Shown piece after piece: positions 1-9,547 of a stretch of 64,000 bases of DNA. The stretch's first letter is position 1. Every line of letters starts with the position of its first letter. The notes beneath the pieces were generated by a model. That model made no database searches and was not told the DNA's origin. It was given only the letters and a program-made list of their open reading frames with translations. The position numbers were made by a program, and so were the translations under genes. Source of the DNA: an uncultured Methylocystaceae bacterium (GTDB lineage: Bacteria > Pseudomonadota > Alphaproteobacteria > Rhizobiales > Beijerinckiaceae); the NCBI GenBank assembly GCA_903870245.1, contig CAIQCB010000033.1, forward strand, positions 1 to 64,000, read 5' to 3'.

Positions 1-522
1 AAGGGAAAAGCTCATCGGGCTTATGAGTTCGGCGTCAAAGTGTCGGTTGCGACATCACTGTATCGCTCGGCTGGCGGTCAGTTTGTCGCTCACATCAAAT
101 CCCAGCCGGGGGCGCCCTACGACGGCCACACATTGGCGGCGTTGATCCCAGAAATGGAAGAGCGACTCGGGACGACCATCAATCGGATTATCGCTGATCG
201 TGGCTATCGTGGCCACAACGCCTCTTCCACGCATCAGTTCAAGGTGTATATCGCTGGTCAAAAGCGCCGGGTCACGGACGCCATCAAACGCGAGCTGCGT
301 CGCAGGCCGGCAGTTGAACCTGTGATTGGTCATCTGAAGGAGGATCACAGGATGGGGCGGAACTTCCTATCTCACGCCGCCGGGGACGCCATCAACGCCA
401 TTCTCGCGGCTGCCGGCTATAACTTCCGACGCGTCCTCGCCTGGCTGAAGCTTTTGTGCGCCTGGTTCATTGTGCTGAAGACACTCAACCGCTCACAGAA
501 TTATCAACCCGCGTGTGCGTAA
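1..522 (+). CDS. IS5-family transposase, C-terminal part (cut by window edge)
   Basis: The reading frame is open from base 1 (KGKAHRAYEFGVK...), so this is the C-terminal part of a DDE transposase whose start lies outside the window. It contains the second catalytic Asp in an ADRGYRGH context and an R(3)E(6)K-type signature in RRPAVEPVIGHLK, both typical of IS5-type transposases; the HRMGRN and AAAGYNFRR segments also match this family. The C-terminus looks intact to its TAA stop. The left half and left inverted repeat cannot be seen, so it is unknown whether the element is complete. The following 300 bases are AT-rich and hold no gene, which fits an insertion at the edge of an accessory segment. 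Confidence 0.85.
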   Translation, partial: KGKAHRAYEFGVKVSVATSLYRSAGGQFVAHIKSQPGAPYDGHTLAALIPEMEERLGTTINRIIADRGYRGHNASSTHQFKVYIAGQKRRVTDAIKRELRRRPAVEPVIGHLKEDHRMGRNFLSHAAGDAINAILAAAGYNFRRVLAWLKLLCAWFIVLKTLNRSQNYQPACA

Positions 523-833
523 TCGAGTTCTTCACGCTCGACTATTTAAAAAAGAGATTATTGCGCATCTAGCTTCGTGCATGGCTAGTGTTGCTTACTA
601 TTTAGCCGAAACAGCTACTGCCCCTTGGGAGCTTCCCGCTGAGTGCGGTTTTACAATTATGCGGCCGCATTATTTATGTATCTAATTTATAATTCCGTGA
701 AATAAATTTTATACACAATTGAATTTACGACAATTTCCCAAGTTTTCTGGTTTCGGCGTTTTCTGGCGTCATATTCAGATGCTAAGAGGCCAGGTCGACC
801 GATCGGGTCTCTTTTTTTTCAGCGTGTTTTTTT
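523..833. other. AT-rich intergenic stretch after the transposase
   Basis: No ORF with a recognisable product or a plausible ribosome binding site is seen. The stretch is much richer in A and T than most of the window. The first ~20 bases after the transposase stop may hold the IS right end, but the left end needed for comparison is outside the window. The only clear structure is the terminator-like hairpin at 785-819. Confidence 0.6.
785..819 (+). terminator. Rho-independent terminator-like hairpin
   Basis: AGAGGCC at 785-791 pairs with GGTCTCT at 806-812 (one G-T wobble) and is followed directly by a run of eight T. The loop contains GGTCGACC. It is 260 bases beyond the transposase stop and just upstream of the DUF4239 gene, so it would insulate that gene from transcription coming from the IS. 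Confidence 0.6.
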
Positions 834-908
834 ATGAATAGAGTTGTTTTAGAACGATTTATCATTCACCTTAAATTTTGCCCTGAAACTTTTGTCTGTT
901 GCATAACA

Positions 909-1724
909 ATGGACGCGAATAACGAGAAAATGCTGAATTCCATATTTGATCTGAGTATGATAAGCTCTGCCATGACCCCAATAACTATCAGTCTTACCGC
1001 CCTAGCGTTGATATTTTTTTCTGCGCTCCTTGGCGTCTATGTTCGCTCTTTGCTCCCTGAGCATCATTTGTCAGCAGAATCTACGACTATAATAAAAGCA
1101 GCGCGTGGCGTTGTTGTTGGTTTGGCCGGACTAACGCTCGGTCTACTTATCGCAACGGCAAAAGGCTCATTCGATGTAAAGGAGTCAGAGCTTAAATCGA
1201 GCACTTCCAAAATGATTGTGCTCAATCGGTTGTTGTTAAATTACGGTGACAAATCCGAAGCGGCGCGCGAGGCTCTACGCGCTGTCGCCAATAATGGCAT
1301 TAAAATGTTAGAGTTTACCAACAAATATGGGCGTGACGCCAAGGTATTGGGCGGCGAGGGCATCGACGCCTTACAGAGGGAGCTGCTCAAACTCCCCACA
1401 GACGTCAACGGGCAATCATGGTTGAAGGATACCGCTCTATCATTGGGTAATGAAATCGCGATTTCTCGCTGGAAAATTTATCAAAACTCCTCGGCGACGG
1501 TTTCTCCGCTATTCATCGCTACCCTTGTTTTCTGGTTGATGGCCATATTCTTCAGCCTGGGATTGGTTGCGCCTTTAAATACAGCCGTTTTGACCGCATT
1601 ATTTATGGCGGCGATTTCTATGACAGGCGCTATACTTCTGACACTTGAGCTTGATCAGCCTTATGGCGGTTTGATACAGATTTCAACCGTTCCACTGAAA
1701 ATGGCTCTTGAGCAATTCCATTAA
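909..1724 (+). CDS. DUF4239 (bestrophin-like domain) membrane protein
   Basis: A membrane protein of about 271 residues from the ATG at 909. Alternative ATG codons lie at 834 and 957; the 834 start is only 15 bases after a terminator, so a later start is preferred. Two hydrophobic segments near the N-terminus, a soluble helical middle (FDVKESELK, then LNRLLLNYGD) and two closely spaced C-terminal membrane segments, followed by LELDQPYGGLIQIS, match the DUF4239 family. The family's role is unknown; some members are described as bestrophin-like. Base composition is more AT-rich than the core genes. It stands alone between the IS end and an H-NS-like gene, which suggests an acquired segment. Confidence 0.7.
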   Translation: MDANNEKMLNSIFDLSMISSAMTPITISLTALALIFFSALLGVYVRSLLPEHHLSAESTTIIKAARGVVVGLAGLTLGLLIATAKGSFDVKESELKSSTSKMIVLNRLLLNYGDKSEAAREALRAVANNGIKMLEFTNKYGRDAKVLGGEGIDALQRELLKLPTDVNGQSWLKDTALSLGNEIAISRWKIYQNSSATVSPLFIATLVFWLMAIFFSLGLVAPLNTAVLTALFMAAISMTGAILLTLELDQPYGGLIQISTVPLKMALEQFH

Positions 1725-1929
1725 TATTGGCATATGGCGTTATTCAAAGTTTTCGAGACAGAACGAATATTCTGAACCTGCGCTCTCTGGAATGATGAAT
1801 GCGCTGATGCCTTTCATATAGGACCTCGGATTTTTGACATATTTACATATGTTTTGAAAAGGACCATTCATTTTTGCCCCAAAACTGCTATGAGGGGCTG
1901 GATGAGACATCGATCTGGCGGGAGATAGT

Positions 1930-2289
1930 ATGAATATTGATTTCGACAAGATGAACGTCCCTGATCTTGAAGCGCTTATCGAAAAAGCGCGAGAAGAGAT
2001 CAGCCTCCGTAAGGTTTCCGCCAGAGACAGGCTTAAACAGGAGATCGAGGACAGGCTCAAGGAAACCGGTCTTGATTTGGCTGATCTTTTTCCTGGGACG
2101 GGTAAAAAGACCAGAAAGTCTTCTGGAGACCGCGATGGAAAATCCGTGCAGGTCAAATATCGCGATCCGGTTTCATTGGGAACCTGGTCTGGAAGAGGCG
2201 GGCGCCCGCCCCAATGGGTTAAATCGATTATGATGGAACGTCGTTGGACTCTTGAGGAATTCAAGACTTCAGGAGAATATGACGTTTAA
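1930..2289 (+). CDS. H-NS histone-like nucleoid protein (HvrA-type)
   Basis: A 119-residue protein with a short N-terminal helical oligomerisation region (about 1-50, rich in Glu/Lys/Leu) and a C-terminal H-NS-type DNA-binding motif: YRDP at about 77, then TWSGRGGRPPQW. The aromatic-basic loop of this motif inserts into AT-rich minor grooves. The family in alphaproteobacteria (HvrA, MucR-independent H-NS proteins) silences horizontally acquired DNA. A GGGAGA ribosome binding site lies just before the ATG. It sits beside a transposase and an AT-rich membrane-protein gene, the kind of DNA it would bind. Whether it is the main cellular copy or a mobile-element copy cannot be told here. Confidence 0.85.
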   Translation: MNIDFDKMNVPDLEALIEKAREEISLRKVSARDRLKQEIEDRLKETGLDLADLFPGTGKKTRKSSGDRDGKSVQVKYRDPVSLGTWSGRGGRPPQWVKSIMMERRWTLEEFKTSGEYDV

Positions 2290-2713
2290 TTCGCACGCGA
2301 GGCTCCCGGCGCGCCTATCTTTTTCCTAAAATCGTCAATGGCCCCGGGAGCCAGCTTCTCCTAATCGTAATGAAGACCTTCGAGTGATTTAACGTTTTCA
2401 TTATTTTCCTGAGCTTCAGGGCGCGCGTGCCCGGGGCTTCAGTTACCGTGTTGGCCCATTCTCTGATCTTGAGAACAGGCGAGTTGAAGCTCAATTGAGA
2501 AATCTGCCGGGGGGCAGCCTTTTTTCTCCGGCGCCGAGCCAGGGACCTTTGTGGGCAGGTCATGTCCAAAATAAATAATGATATAAATCAATGCCTTAAT
2601 AAAAAAACCCGACGTCGATGTCGCACAATGATCTAGTCGGGGGATCGAATAGGGACTAGCGTTTCCATCTTTTACGAGCTGTTATTTTTAGGTTCGGGAA
2701 CAAGGATTTGCCT
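2290..2713. other. Intergenic stretch without a supported gene
   Basis: Open frames exist on both strands (for example 2315-2569 minus) but none has a convincing start, a family resemblance or sustained codon bias. The only structural signal seen is the minus-strand terminator-like hairpin at 2601-2641. Confidence 0.5.
2601..2641 (-). terminator. Minus-strand terminator-like hairpin
   Basis: CCCGAC (2608-2613) pairs with GTCGGG (2636-2641). Read on the minus strand, the hairpin is followed by seven T (the A run at 2601-2607). The loop is long at 22 bases. The nearest minus-strand transcription unit upstream is tRNA-Val at 3053-3127, so it could stop read-through from gph/tRNA-Val that would run antisense to the small gene at 2714-3052. 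Confidence 0.4.
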
Positions 2714-3052
2714 ATGAGACGCCTTCTTGCCCCTTTTTGTGTCGGGTTATTCTTCATGGAAATGGCCCCATCCCCGGCCCAGAATTTTATGCCGGCCAAG
2801 GCGGTAAGATTGAGTTGCCCACCTATGCCCTATGTTTTCGATTGCTCAATTTCGCGCATGCCAAATCCGCAATTCACTTCGCGCTGCTTTTATGTGGCGC
2901 AGGGGAAATCGACGTTGATGCGCCCTGATCACAGAATGGGCTTTTCAAACGAAATCGTTGGGCTGACGATCGACGCCGGCATGTCCGTGACAGGAACGGT
3001 GACAGAAAATCGCACAGGCCAGCAGGGGGATTGCGTTGAAGATGACGATTAA
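2714..3052 (+). CDS. Small exported protein of unknown function
   Basis: About 112 residues from the ATG at 2714, which has AAGGA eight bases upstream; a TTG two codons earlier is less likely. The N-terminus is a signal peptide (MRRLLAPFCVGLFFMEMAPSPAQ), with likely cleavage near the AQ-N junction. The mature part has five cysteines (CPP, DCS, CFY, GDC and others), suggesting disulfides in the periplasm. No family is recognised. Its stop abuts the 3' CCA end of the oppositely oriented tRNA-Val gene, with no spacer between them. Confidence 0.5.
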   Translation: MRRLLAPFCVGLFFMEMAPSPAQNFMPAKAVRLSCPPMPYVFDCSISRMPNPQFTSRCFYVAQGKSTLMRPDHRMGFSNEIVGLTIDAGMSVTGTVTENRTGQQGDCVEDDD

Positions 3053-3127
3053 TGGTGGGCGGCACAGGGATTGAACCTGTGACCCCTCCCGTGTGAAGGG
3101 AGTGCTCTCCCGCTGAGCTAGCCGCCC
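3053..3127 (-). tRNA. tRNA-Val (anticodon CAC)
   Basis: On the minus strand a full cloverleaf can be drawn. The acceptor GGGCGGC (complement of 3121-3127) pairs with GCCGCCC (complement of 3057-3063) and is followed by A and an encoded CCA (complement of 3053-3055). The anticodon arm CTCCC-TTCACAC-GGGAG gives CAC, reading GUG valine codons. The T-arm contains GGTTCAATCC. It lies between gph (same strand, upstream) and a convergent small gene. Confidence 0.95.
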
Positions 3128-3176
3128 GATCTGCATCAGATGCGCTGCTTCGTGTAGGAGAGAGCGGGGCGGTCCG

Positions 3177-3878
3177 TCAAGTCCGGCGGTCGGTCGAAGA
3201 CGCCAGCAACTCCTGCACTTTCGGCCATAACTCATCGAAATGGGAGATGATCCGGTCCGGCCCCAACGCCGAGACGGGCGTATCTGTGTAGCCGAAATCG
3301 ACGGCGATGACCGGCGCGCCTGCATTTCTGGCGGTGTCGATATCGGTGCGTGAGTCGCCGATCATTATTGTCCGGGCTGGGTCGCCGCCCGCGGCAGCCA
3401 CGGTCAGCCGAAACATTTCCGGGTCGGGCTTATGAACGGAGAAGGAGCCGCGCCCGCAGATAGCGTCGAAACGGTGGGCGACAGCGAGCCTGTCGACCAG
3501 CAGCCGCGCCAGACGTTCCGGCTTGTTAGTGCAGATCGCCAGCCGGAAACCGGCGTCGCCAAAGCGCTCGAGCGCCGCCTCGGCCCCGGGAAACAATCGC
3601 GTTTCGTCAGCGATGTGCGCCTCGTAATGAGCGAGGAAGTCCTTGACCAGAAGTTCGATCCGAATCTCCGGAAGGGGGGCCTGGCGCAGGGCGAAGCCAC
3701 GTTCGATCAGCGCCCTTGCCCCGGCGCCGACCAGCGATCTGGCGGCTTCGGGCGCGACCGCAGCCAGGCCCTCGCGCGCGAGTAGCGCATTGAGCGTCCC
3801 GATCAGGTCGCTGGCGGTGTCCGCAAGCGTACCGTCGAGATCGAAAACGAGGGTCGGGGCAGGGGAGTTTTGAGACAT
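3177..3878 (-). CDS. gph: Phosphoglycolate phosphatase (HAD superfamily)
   Basis: A 233-residue HAD hydrolase, the usual Gph length. Motif I is FDLDGT at residues 12-17 (nucleophile D13, acid/base D15), motif II is the CTNK segment after RLAICT, motif III is the Lys of SVHKPDP, and motif IV is MIGDSRTD; the cap domain sits between motifs I and II. The enzyme removes phosphate from 2-phosphoglycolate made in DNA repair or by Rubisco oxygenation. tRNA-Val lies 49 bases downstream on the same strand. Pyrophosphatase PpaX-like members share these motifs, so substrate preference is inferred from family and length. Confidence 0.85.
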   Translation of the reverse strand: MSQNSPAPTLVFDLDGTLADTASDLIGTLNALLAREGLAAVAPEAARSLVGAGARALIERGFALRQAPLPEIRIELLVKDFLAHYEAHIADETRLFPGAEAALERFGDAGFRLAICTNKPERLARLLVDRLAVAHRFDAICGRGSFSVHKPDPEMFRLTVAAAGGDPARTIMIGDSRTDIDTARNAGAPVIAVDFGYTDTPVSALGPDRIISHFDELWPKVQELLASSTDRRT

Positions 3879-4001
3879 GGCTCAAGCCGTTAAGGCCAGC
3901 AGGGCCCGGGATCAAGCATTCGGACAATTTTCGGCAATACCCCATCCCGGGCGCAGCGCGGCCGTGTAGACTGCGATAACGAATCGAACTGGGAGCGCTC
4001 T

Positions 4002-4394
4002 ATGCGGGCACATGGCCGGAGACAGCACGCCGTCGGGCTTTGGCGGATGTTAGGAGTGGCCGCAGCGCTTTTGGCGCCGACTATTGCTTGCGCGCAGCCC
4101 TATGAATTCCTTGCGGCGCCCTCGAAAGACATCAACCGCGTTTTCCGTCTCGATAAGTCGACCGGCGAGGTCGGAGCTTGCCAGTACGGGATAAAACCCG
4201 ATGCGCCAATGGGCGTCACCCTGTGTTATCCCCCCGGGGAAGGCGCAAAAGGGGGACAGCCCGGGGACTATGCCCTGGTCGCCTCCCGCCATGAGAGCGA
4301 AGGCGGCGTCTTCCGTGTCGATCTGCGCAGCGGCGCCATGTCAATCTGCTTCGTGCTCGACAATAACGTCGTTTGCACCGCTCCCGAGAAATAG
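4002..4394 (+). CDS. Small exported protein upstream of rpiA
   Basis: A 130-residue protein with an N-terminal arginine-rich region, a hydrophobic segment (LGVAAALLAPTIACA) and a probable cleavage site before QPYEF. The mature part has short beta-like repeats (INRVFRLDKSTGEVGAC, GVFRVDLRSGAMSIC), each pairing an aliphatic strand with a terminal Cys. These recall a two-strand propeller-like repeat, but no family is recognised. The ATG has GGGAG nine bases upstream. The stop is 12 bases before rpiA, so the three genes 4002-6496 could be one transcript. Confidence 0.55.
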   Translation: MRAHGRRQHAVGLWRMLGVAAALLAPTIACAQPYEFLAAPSKDINRVFRLDKSTGEVGACQYGIKPDAPMGVTLCYPPGEGAKGGQPGDYALVASRHESEGGVFRVDLRSGAMSICFVLDNNVVCTAPEK

Positions 4395-4406
4395 GCGCGT
4401 CAGTCC

Positions 4407-5117
4407 ATGACGATTCCCTCCGCCGATGCGATGAAACGCGAGGCCGCTCAACAGGCTTTGTCGCGCGTCTCCGCCGGCATGCGGCTTGGCCTTGGCACGG
4501 GCTCGACGGCGGCGCATTTCGTCGATCTGCTTGGCGCGCGTGTGCGCGAGGGGCTTGACGTGCTGTGCGTGGCGACGTCCGAACGCACCCGCGCTCAGGC
4601 GAAGACCCTCCGAATTCCGCTGACGACCCTGGATGAAACGCCCGAACTCGATCTGACCATCGACGGCGCCGATGAATTCGACGCCAATCTGCGGCTAATC
4701 AAAGGGGGGGGCGGGGCCCTCTTGCGGGAGAAAATTGTCGCGGCCGCATCGAAAAAAATGTTCGTGATCGCAGACGCCACCAAGGAGGTCCAAACACTGG
4801 GCGCTTTCCCGCTGCCGGTCGAGATCGATTGCTTCGGCGCCCGCGCTACCCGGCTCCACATTGAACGCCTGGCGAATGGGCTGGGGCTATTCGGGTCGAT
4901 TGTGGAACGGGCCACGGCGAGCGGCGCGCCCTATCTCACCGATGGAGGCCATTACATTCTCGATTGCGCTTTTGGCGTCATACCCGCTCCGGAGTTGCTA
5001 GCCTCACGTCTCCGGGCGATCCCGGGCGTCGTCGATCACGGACTGTTTATTGGCCTTGCCACTGCAGTGTTCATTGGCGGACCGGATGGGGTTCGCATCC
5101 TGGGCGACGCCGCATGA
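4407..5117 (+). CDS. rpiA: Ribose-5-phosphate isomerase A
   Basis: A 236-residue protein of standard RpiA length. It shows the phosphate-binding [11 protein letters not shown] near residues 28-38, the DGADEFD motif with catalytic Asp residues near 81-87, and the [11 protein letters not shown] loop near 94-104, whose Glu and Lys serve catalysis and substrate binding. It interconverts ribose-5-phosphate and ribulose-5-phosphate in the pentose phosphate pathway. Its TGA overlaps the ATG of the next gene (gor) in an ATGA arrangement, so the two are translationally coupled. rpiA followed by glutathione reductase is a familiar order in Hyphomicrobiales. Confidence 0.95.
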   Translation: MTIPSADAMKREAAQQALSRVSAGMRLGLGTGSTAAHFVDLLGARVREGLDVLCVATSERTRAQAKTLRIPLTTLDETPELDLTIDGADEFDANLRLIKGGGGALLREKIVAAASKKMFVIADATKEVQTLGAFPLPVEIDCFGARATRLHIERLANGLGLFGSIVERATASGAPYLTDGGHYILDCAFGVIPAPELLASRLRAIPGVVDHGLFIGLATAVFIGGPDGVRILGDAA

Positions 5118-6496
5118 GCGCAACAGATTACGATTTGATCGTGATTGGCGCCGGCTCCGGTGGCGTGCGGGCCGCGCGGGTCGCCGGCGGCCATGGCGCA
5201 AAGGTCGCGATTATCGAGGATTTTCGTGTCGGCGGCACCTGCGTCATTCGCGGCTGCGTGCCAAAAAAACTCTATGTGCTGGCCAGCCGCTTTCACGATG
5301 AATTCGAGGATGCGCGCGGGTTCGGCTGGCGGACCGGTCCGGTCGATTTCGATTGGGGGGCGCTTGTCGCGGCGAAGGAAAAGGAAATCACAAGACTTTC
5401 GGGTCTTTATGAACAAACCCTCGCCAAAAACGGCGTCGCGCTCATACGCGGCCGCGCCAGTCTCATCGGTCCCGACTCCGTCGCCCTGTCGGATGGGCGT
5501 AACCTGCGAGCGCCGCACATCCTGATCGCTACCGGCGGCGCGCCTGCCCTGGCGCCGTCTGTTCCCGGAATAGAACATGCGATTTCTTCCAATGAGGTCT
5601 TTGATTTACCGGTTTTACCGAAACGTTTGGCGATCATAGGCTCTGGGTACATTGCGGTCGAATTCGCCAGCTTGTTCGTGCGTCTGGGCGTTCAGACGAC
5701 GCTTCTCTATCGCGCCGGATTACCTCTACGCGGATTTGATGAAGATTTACGCAAGCATCTCGCCATCGCGCTTGCTCAGTCGGGCGTCGATCTGCGGCCA
5801 GGCGTCTCGCCAAGGCGGATCGACAAATCAGCAACGGGTTTTAATGTTACGCTCGATGATGACTCGGTCCTCGACGCCGATATTGTGTTGGCGGCGACGG
5901 GCCGTCGGCCGGCGACGAATGGGCTGGGACTCGACAAGATCGGCGTCGCGATGCGCGATAACGGCGCAATCATCGTCGATGCGCAATCGCGCACCAGTAT
6001 CTCCTCAATCTACGCCGTAGGCGACGTCACGGACCGGATCAATCTGACCCCTGTGGCGATCCGCGAGGGTCACGCCTTCGCGGATAGTGTTTTTGGCTCG
6101 ACGCCGCGAATAGTCGATTACGACAATGTGGCCAGCGCGGTGTTCACGACGCCGGAAATCGGCGCCGTTGGCCTGTCGGAAACGGCGGCGTCAGAGCGAT
6201 TTCCAAACATTGATATTTTCGAAACCGCTTTCCGTCCCATGCGCGCGACGCTCTCGGGACGGTCCGAACGCGTTTACATGAAGCTTGTTGTCAATGCCGA
6301 TAGTCAAAAAGTGCTCGGCGCGCATCTCTTCGGTCCGGAGGCGGGCGAGATGATTCAGCTCGTCGCCGTGGCTTTGCAAATGGGCGCAACAAAACAGGAT
6401 TTTGACTCAACCATGGCGGTCCATCCAACAATGGCGGAGGAGCTTGTCACACTCCGCACGCCAGACAGGCAATTACGGCGCGAGCAGATAACCTAA
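5114..6496 (+). CDS. gor: Glutathione-disulfide reductase
   Basis: The ATG at 5114 overlaps the rpiA stop, giving 460 residues, a usual length. The FAD-binding dinucleotide fold is [16 protein letters not shown] near residue 10. The redox-active disulfide lies in [13 protein letters not shown] near 44, the NADPH-binding Rossmann motif is [11 protein letters not shown] near 175, and the C-terminal dimerisation domain carries the catalytic HPTMAEE. The Arg in LLYRAG after the second Rossmann motif fits NADPH preference. It reduces glutathione disulfide in the cytoplasm, and pairing with rpiA fits NADPH supply from the pentose phosphate pathway. Its stop overlaps by four bases the stop of the convergent acyltransferase gene. 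Confidence 0.93.
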   Translation: MSATDYDLIVIGAGSGGVRAARVAGGHGAKVAIIEDFRVGGTCVIRGCVPKKLYVLASRFHDEFEDARGFGWRTGPVDFDWGALVAAKEKEITRLSGLYEQTLAKNGVALIRGRASLIGPDSVALSDGRNLRAPHILIATGGAPALAPSVPGIEHAISSNEVFDLPVLPKRLAIIGSGYIAVEFASLFVRLGVQTTLLYRAGLPLRGFDEDLRKHLAIALAQSGVDLRPGVSPRRIDKSATGFNVTLDDDSVLDADIVLAATGRRPATNGLGLDKIGVAMRDNGAIIVDAQSRTSISSIYAVGDVTDRINLTPVAIREGHAFADSVFGSTPRIVDYDNVASAVFTTPEIGAVGLSETAASERFPNIDIFETAFRPMRATLSGRSERVYMKLVVNADSQKVLGAHLFGPEAGEMIQLVAVALQMGATKQDFDSTMAVHPTMAEELVTLRTPDRQLRREQIT

Positions 6497-7662
6497 TCTG
6501 CAACCGACGCCAATGATGGCGCAATTCGATCGAGCGCTGCTCGTAACCATCTCCTTGCAGCGCCGGTGTGGGCCTCTGTCAATCGCGAAAAGCCCCAGGC
6601 GATCAGCAGGATCGCCGCCATGATCATCAGCGCCAACAAATAATTAGACGGTTGCGCGAGTTGCGTCACCCAGGTTTCCCCCATCAACTGACTCGCGCCG
6701 GCGCGCACAAAGATCAGAATGGGCATATGAATCGCGTAAAGCGAAAAGGAAAAATCGGCGAGTTTTTTATGAACATGCGGCCGCAACAGTCCATAACCCT
6801 CGGCTTGGCCATCGCGAAACGCCAGCAAAACCAGAATGAACAGCATCGCGTTCAGCAGATCCGCGCCGTCGCCGATCCATGGATGCGTCTCCAGCAGTTC
6901 GCCGCGGACAAGCAAACGGATTGTGATGATCGCGCAAGCATAGAGCGCCAGCGCGACGCCGCGAGAGCGGATCAAGGGGCCCGGCGCGCGGGTCGCCAGA
7001 GCGCCCATGACCCAGAGGATAAAGCCGAAGCCGAACCAGCCAGGCTGGCGGGCAAAAAAAACGGACATCGTCGCCCCGAGAGCGAACAAGAAAAAACGCG
7101 CGCCGGCGCTACGCTGTGAGGCGAATGGCGTCAACAGCAATGGAAAGAGGATATAATACCAAAACTCGCAGGCCAGTGACCACATTGGTCCATTTGTGCC
7201 GAAATAATCGAACAGGACGCCTTGTAAATTGACGAGGGTTGCAAAAAAAAGACCTGTCGAAAAATGACTTTCGAAAATTCGCCAGTCGTACACGCCGCTA
7301 TTGGCAAAAAACCGACGGCCCGACAAATCAAAAACCGCCGTCAGTAGCAGCGCCGGCGCGAGCACCATGTAGATGCGGCAGATGCGATGGACGTAATACT
7401 CTCTCAGCCTGCCCGGGGGTTTCCTCAGGTTCTCTAAAACGGCCCCGCCGACAAGGTAGCCTGAGATCACGAAGAAGCCCACGACAGCCTGATGACCGCA
7501 TTGTTGCGCAGTGAAAAACCACCAGACATAGGCCGGCGCGGCGTGCGGGCCACTCATGATATCGCCGAGATTGACGAAAAGATTGGTCGTGTGCAGTGCG
7601 AGAACGGCCAGTGCGCCCAGCCAGCGACAGGTTTCAATGAGTTGCGATAGCAGGAAGGGCAT
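6493..7662 (-). CDS. Acyltransferase 3 family membrane protein (OafA-like)
   Basis: From the ATG at 7662 (MPFLLSQLIETCRW) this is 389 residues. The frame is open further upstream but without a membrane-protein-like start. About ten hydrophobic segments are visible. An early LGALAVLALHTTN segment and the GFFVISGYLVGGAV motif near residue 75 are hallmarks of acyltransferase family 3, which transfers acetyl, succinyl or other acyl groups to surface sugars or small molecules across the inner membrane. The substrate cannot be inferred, as no polysaccharide genes are adjacent. It is transcribed towards gor and divergently from the DAHP synthase gene. Confidence 0.8.
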   Translation of the reverse strand: MPFLLSQLIETCRWLGALAVLALHTTNLFVNLGDIMSGPHAAPAYVWWFFTAQQCGHQAVVGFFVISGYLVGGAVLENLRKPPGRLREYYVHRICRIYMVLAPALLLTAVFDLSGRRFFANSGVYDWRIFESHFSTGLFFATLVNLQGVLFDYFGTNGPMWSLACEFWYYILFPLLLTPFASQRSAGARFFLFALGATMSVFFARQPGWFGFGFILWVMGALATRAPGPLIRSRGVALALYACAIITIRLLVRGELLETHPWIGDGADLLNAMLFILVLLAFRDGQAEGYGLLRPHVHKKLADFSFSLYAIHMPILIFVRAGASQLMGETWVTQLAQPSNYLLALMIMAAILLIAWGFSRLTEAHTGAARRWLRAALDRIAPSLASVAD

Positions 7663-7880
7663 GCGCGCGACGCCGGCTGCGAGTGAAGTCGTGCGTTTGA
7701 AACGCCCGGCGCTTATAACGAGGGGCGAGGCGGGCGGAAAGCCGGCCTGGCCGGGCCGGGCGGCGTGAAACGACTTCCCGGGTCGCTTTTGGGCCGATTT
7801 TCCCCTATAAGCGCCGAAAGGCTGCGGGAGCGGCAAAAATTTATCGCCTGAAAAGGCAAGGATTTGCGGGGTTTAGGATC

Positions 7881-9260
7881 GTGGAACGCTGGGCGCCGGG
7901 TAGTTGGAGAGAATTTCCGATCGAGCAGACGCCGGTCTATCGCGATCCGGCGGCGCTCGGCGAGGTAGAAAATCAACTCGCCGGTTTCCCGCCGCTGGTC
8001 TTCGCCGGCGAGGCCCGCAACCTCAAACGTCATCTCGCCGACGTCTCTGCCGGCAAAGCCTTTCTCTTGCAGGGCGGCGATTGCGCCGAGACCTTCAACG
8101 AACATTCTGCTGACAATATCCGCGATTTCTTCCGGGTGTTCCTGCAGATGTCCGTGGTGATGACCTTTGCCGCCGGTTCGCCTGTGGTCAAGCTGGGCCG
8201 CATCGCCGGGCAATTCGCAAAACCGCGATCCTCGCCGGTCGAGAAGCAGGGCGATGTGGAGTTGCCAAGCTACCGCGGCGATATCATCAACGATATCGAG
8301 TTCACCGGCCCGGGGCGCGAACCCGATCCGCAGCGTCAGCTTTTCGCCTACCGCCAGTCGGCGGCGACGCTTAATCTGATCCGGGCTTTCGCTGCTGGCG
8401 GTTTCGCCAATCTTGAGAATGCGCATCGCTGGATGCTGGGGTTCGTCAAAAACAGCCCGCAGTCGGAGCGTTATCAAAAGCTGGCCGACCAGATTACCGA
8501 AACGCTTGGCTTCATGCGCGCCATTGGCCTTGACCCCGAGCATCATCCGGAGTTGCGCCAGACCGAATTTTATACCTCTCACGAGGCGCTGCTATTGAGT
8601 TACGAGCAGGCCCTCACAAGGGTCGACTCCACTTCGGGGGATTATTACGCCACATCAGGCCACATGCTTTGGATCGGCGACCGAACCCGGCAAGAGAATG
8701 GCGCGCATATCGAATTCATGCGCGGCATTCGTAATCCAATCGGTCTCAAATGCGGTCCCAGCCTCACCCCGGATGGATTGATGCGCCTGATCGACGCCCT
8801 CAATCCGGAAGATGAAGCGGGTCGCCTGACCCTGATCTGTCGCTTCGGCGCAGACAAGATCGGCGACGCCTTGCCGGCGCTGGTTCGCGCCGTCAAGCGC
8901 GAGGGACGCAAGGTCGTGTGGTCCTGTGATCCGATGCACGGCAATACGGTGAGCGCCGGCGGCTACAAGACCCGGCCTTTTGATCGCATCATGTCGGAGA
9001 TTCGCAACTTCTTCGCTGTTCATCAGTCGGAAGGCACCTATGCCGGCGGCATCCATCTCGAAATGACCGGCAAGGACGTCACCGAATGCATGGGCGGGGC
9101 CCGCGCCATTTCGGAAGACGATCTGCGCGCCCGTTACCACACCTATTGCGACCCGCGCCTTAACGCCGAGCAGTCGATTGAGGTGGCCTTTCTGGTCGCC
9201 GAATTGTTGAAAACCGAGCGACTAGCGCGTGATTTGTCGGAACAGCGCGCGGCGGAGTAA
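7881..9260 (+). CDS. 3-deoxy-7-phosphoheptulonate synthase, class II
   Basis: A 459-residue protein starting at a GTG with AGGA just upstream. Class II (plant-type) DAHP synthase motifs are present: [12 protein letters not shown] near the start, [11 protein letters not shown] near residue 55, [30 protein letters not shown] and [18 protein letters not shown] towards the end. The Cys, His, Glu and Asp residues in these blocks form the metal site. It condenses phosphoenolpyruvate and erythrose-4-phosphate, the first step of aromatic amino acid synthesis. It stands alone, with a divergent acyltransferase upstream. Class II enzymes are the usual form in Hyphomicrobiales. Confidence 0.93.
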   Translation: MERWAPGSWREFPIEQTPVYRDPAALGEVENQLAGFPPLVFAGEARNLKRHLADVSAGKAFLLQGGDCAETFNEHSADNIRDFFRVFLQMSVVMTFAAGSPVVKLGRIAGQFAKPRSSPVEKQGDVELPSYRGDIINDIEFTGPGREPDPQRQLFAYRQSAATLNLIRAFAAGGFANLENAHRWMLGFVKNSPQSERYQKLADQITETLGFMRAIGLDPEHHPELRQTEFYTSHEALLLSYEQALTRVDSTSGDYYATSGHMLWIGDRTRQENGAHIEFMRGIRNPIGLKCGPSLTPDGLMRLIDALNPEDEAGRLTLICRFGADKIGDALPALVRAVKREGRKVVWSCDPMHGNTVSAGGYKTRPFDRIMSEIRNFFAVHQSEGTYAGGIHLEMTGKDVTECMGGARAISEDDLRARYHTYCDPRLNAEQSIEVAFLVAELLKTERLARDLSEQRAAE

Positions 9261-9547
9261 ACCTCCTGCGTCCCCGGTTCGGCGAGCAGGCCCCTTACAG
9301 GGACCGATCGCCGAAGCGGCGTTTCCGTCCTCAGGCCCTCGCCGCAGCGCGAGCCGGTGTTGCGGCGTTGAAGGACGATGTCCCCTTTGTTGTCGCGATA
9401 GGGGATTTACGGAGGCTTCCAGAGATCCCCGGACGCGGCAGGCTTAACATTCCGCCTGACATCGGCGCCGGCATTTGGCAAAACGGTTGTGGCGCGGGTA
9501 TCGAATTAATCCGCAGATTACCCGAAAACTCCTGACGAAGCTTTCTC

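Noticed and set aside
55-348. Long minus-strand frame opposite the transposase
   Set aside because: It is the antisense shadow of the IS5-type transposase frame, with no family resemblance or start signal.
1740-2264. 174-codon minus-strand frame over the H-NS gene
   Set aside because: It overlaps the well-supported H-NS-like gene completely and is Ser/Arg-rich, as expected for an antisense frame.
4964-5113. Extended N-terminus of glutathione reductase
   Set aside because: This part lies inside rpiA in another frame; the ATG at 5114, overlapping the rpiA stop, gives the family length.
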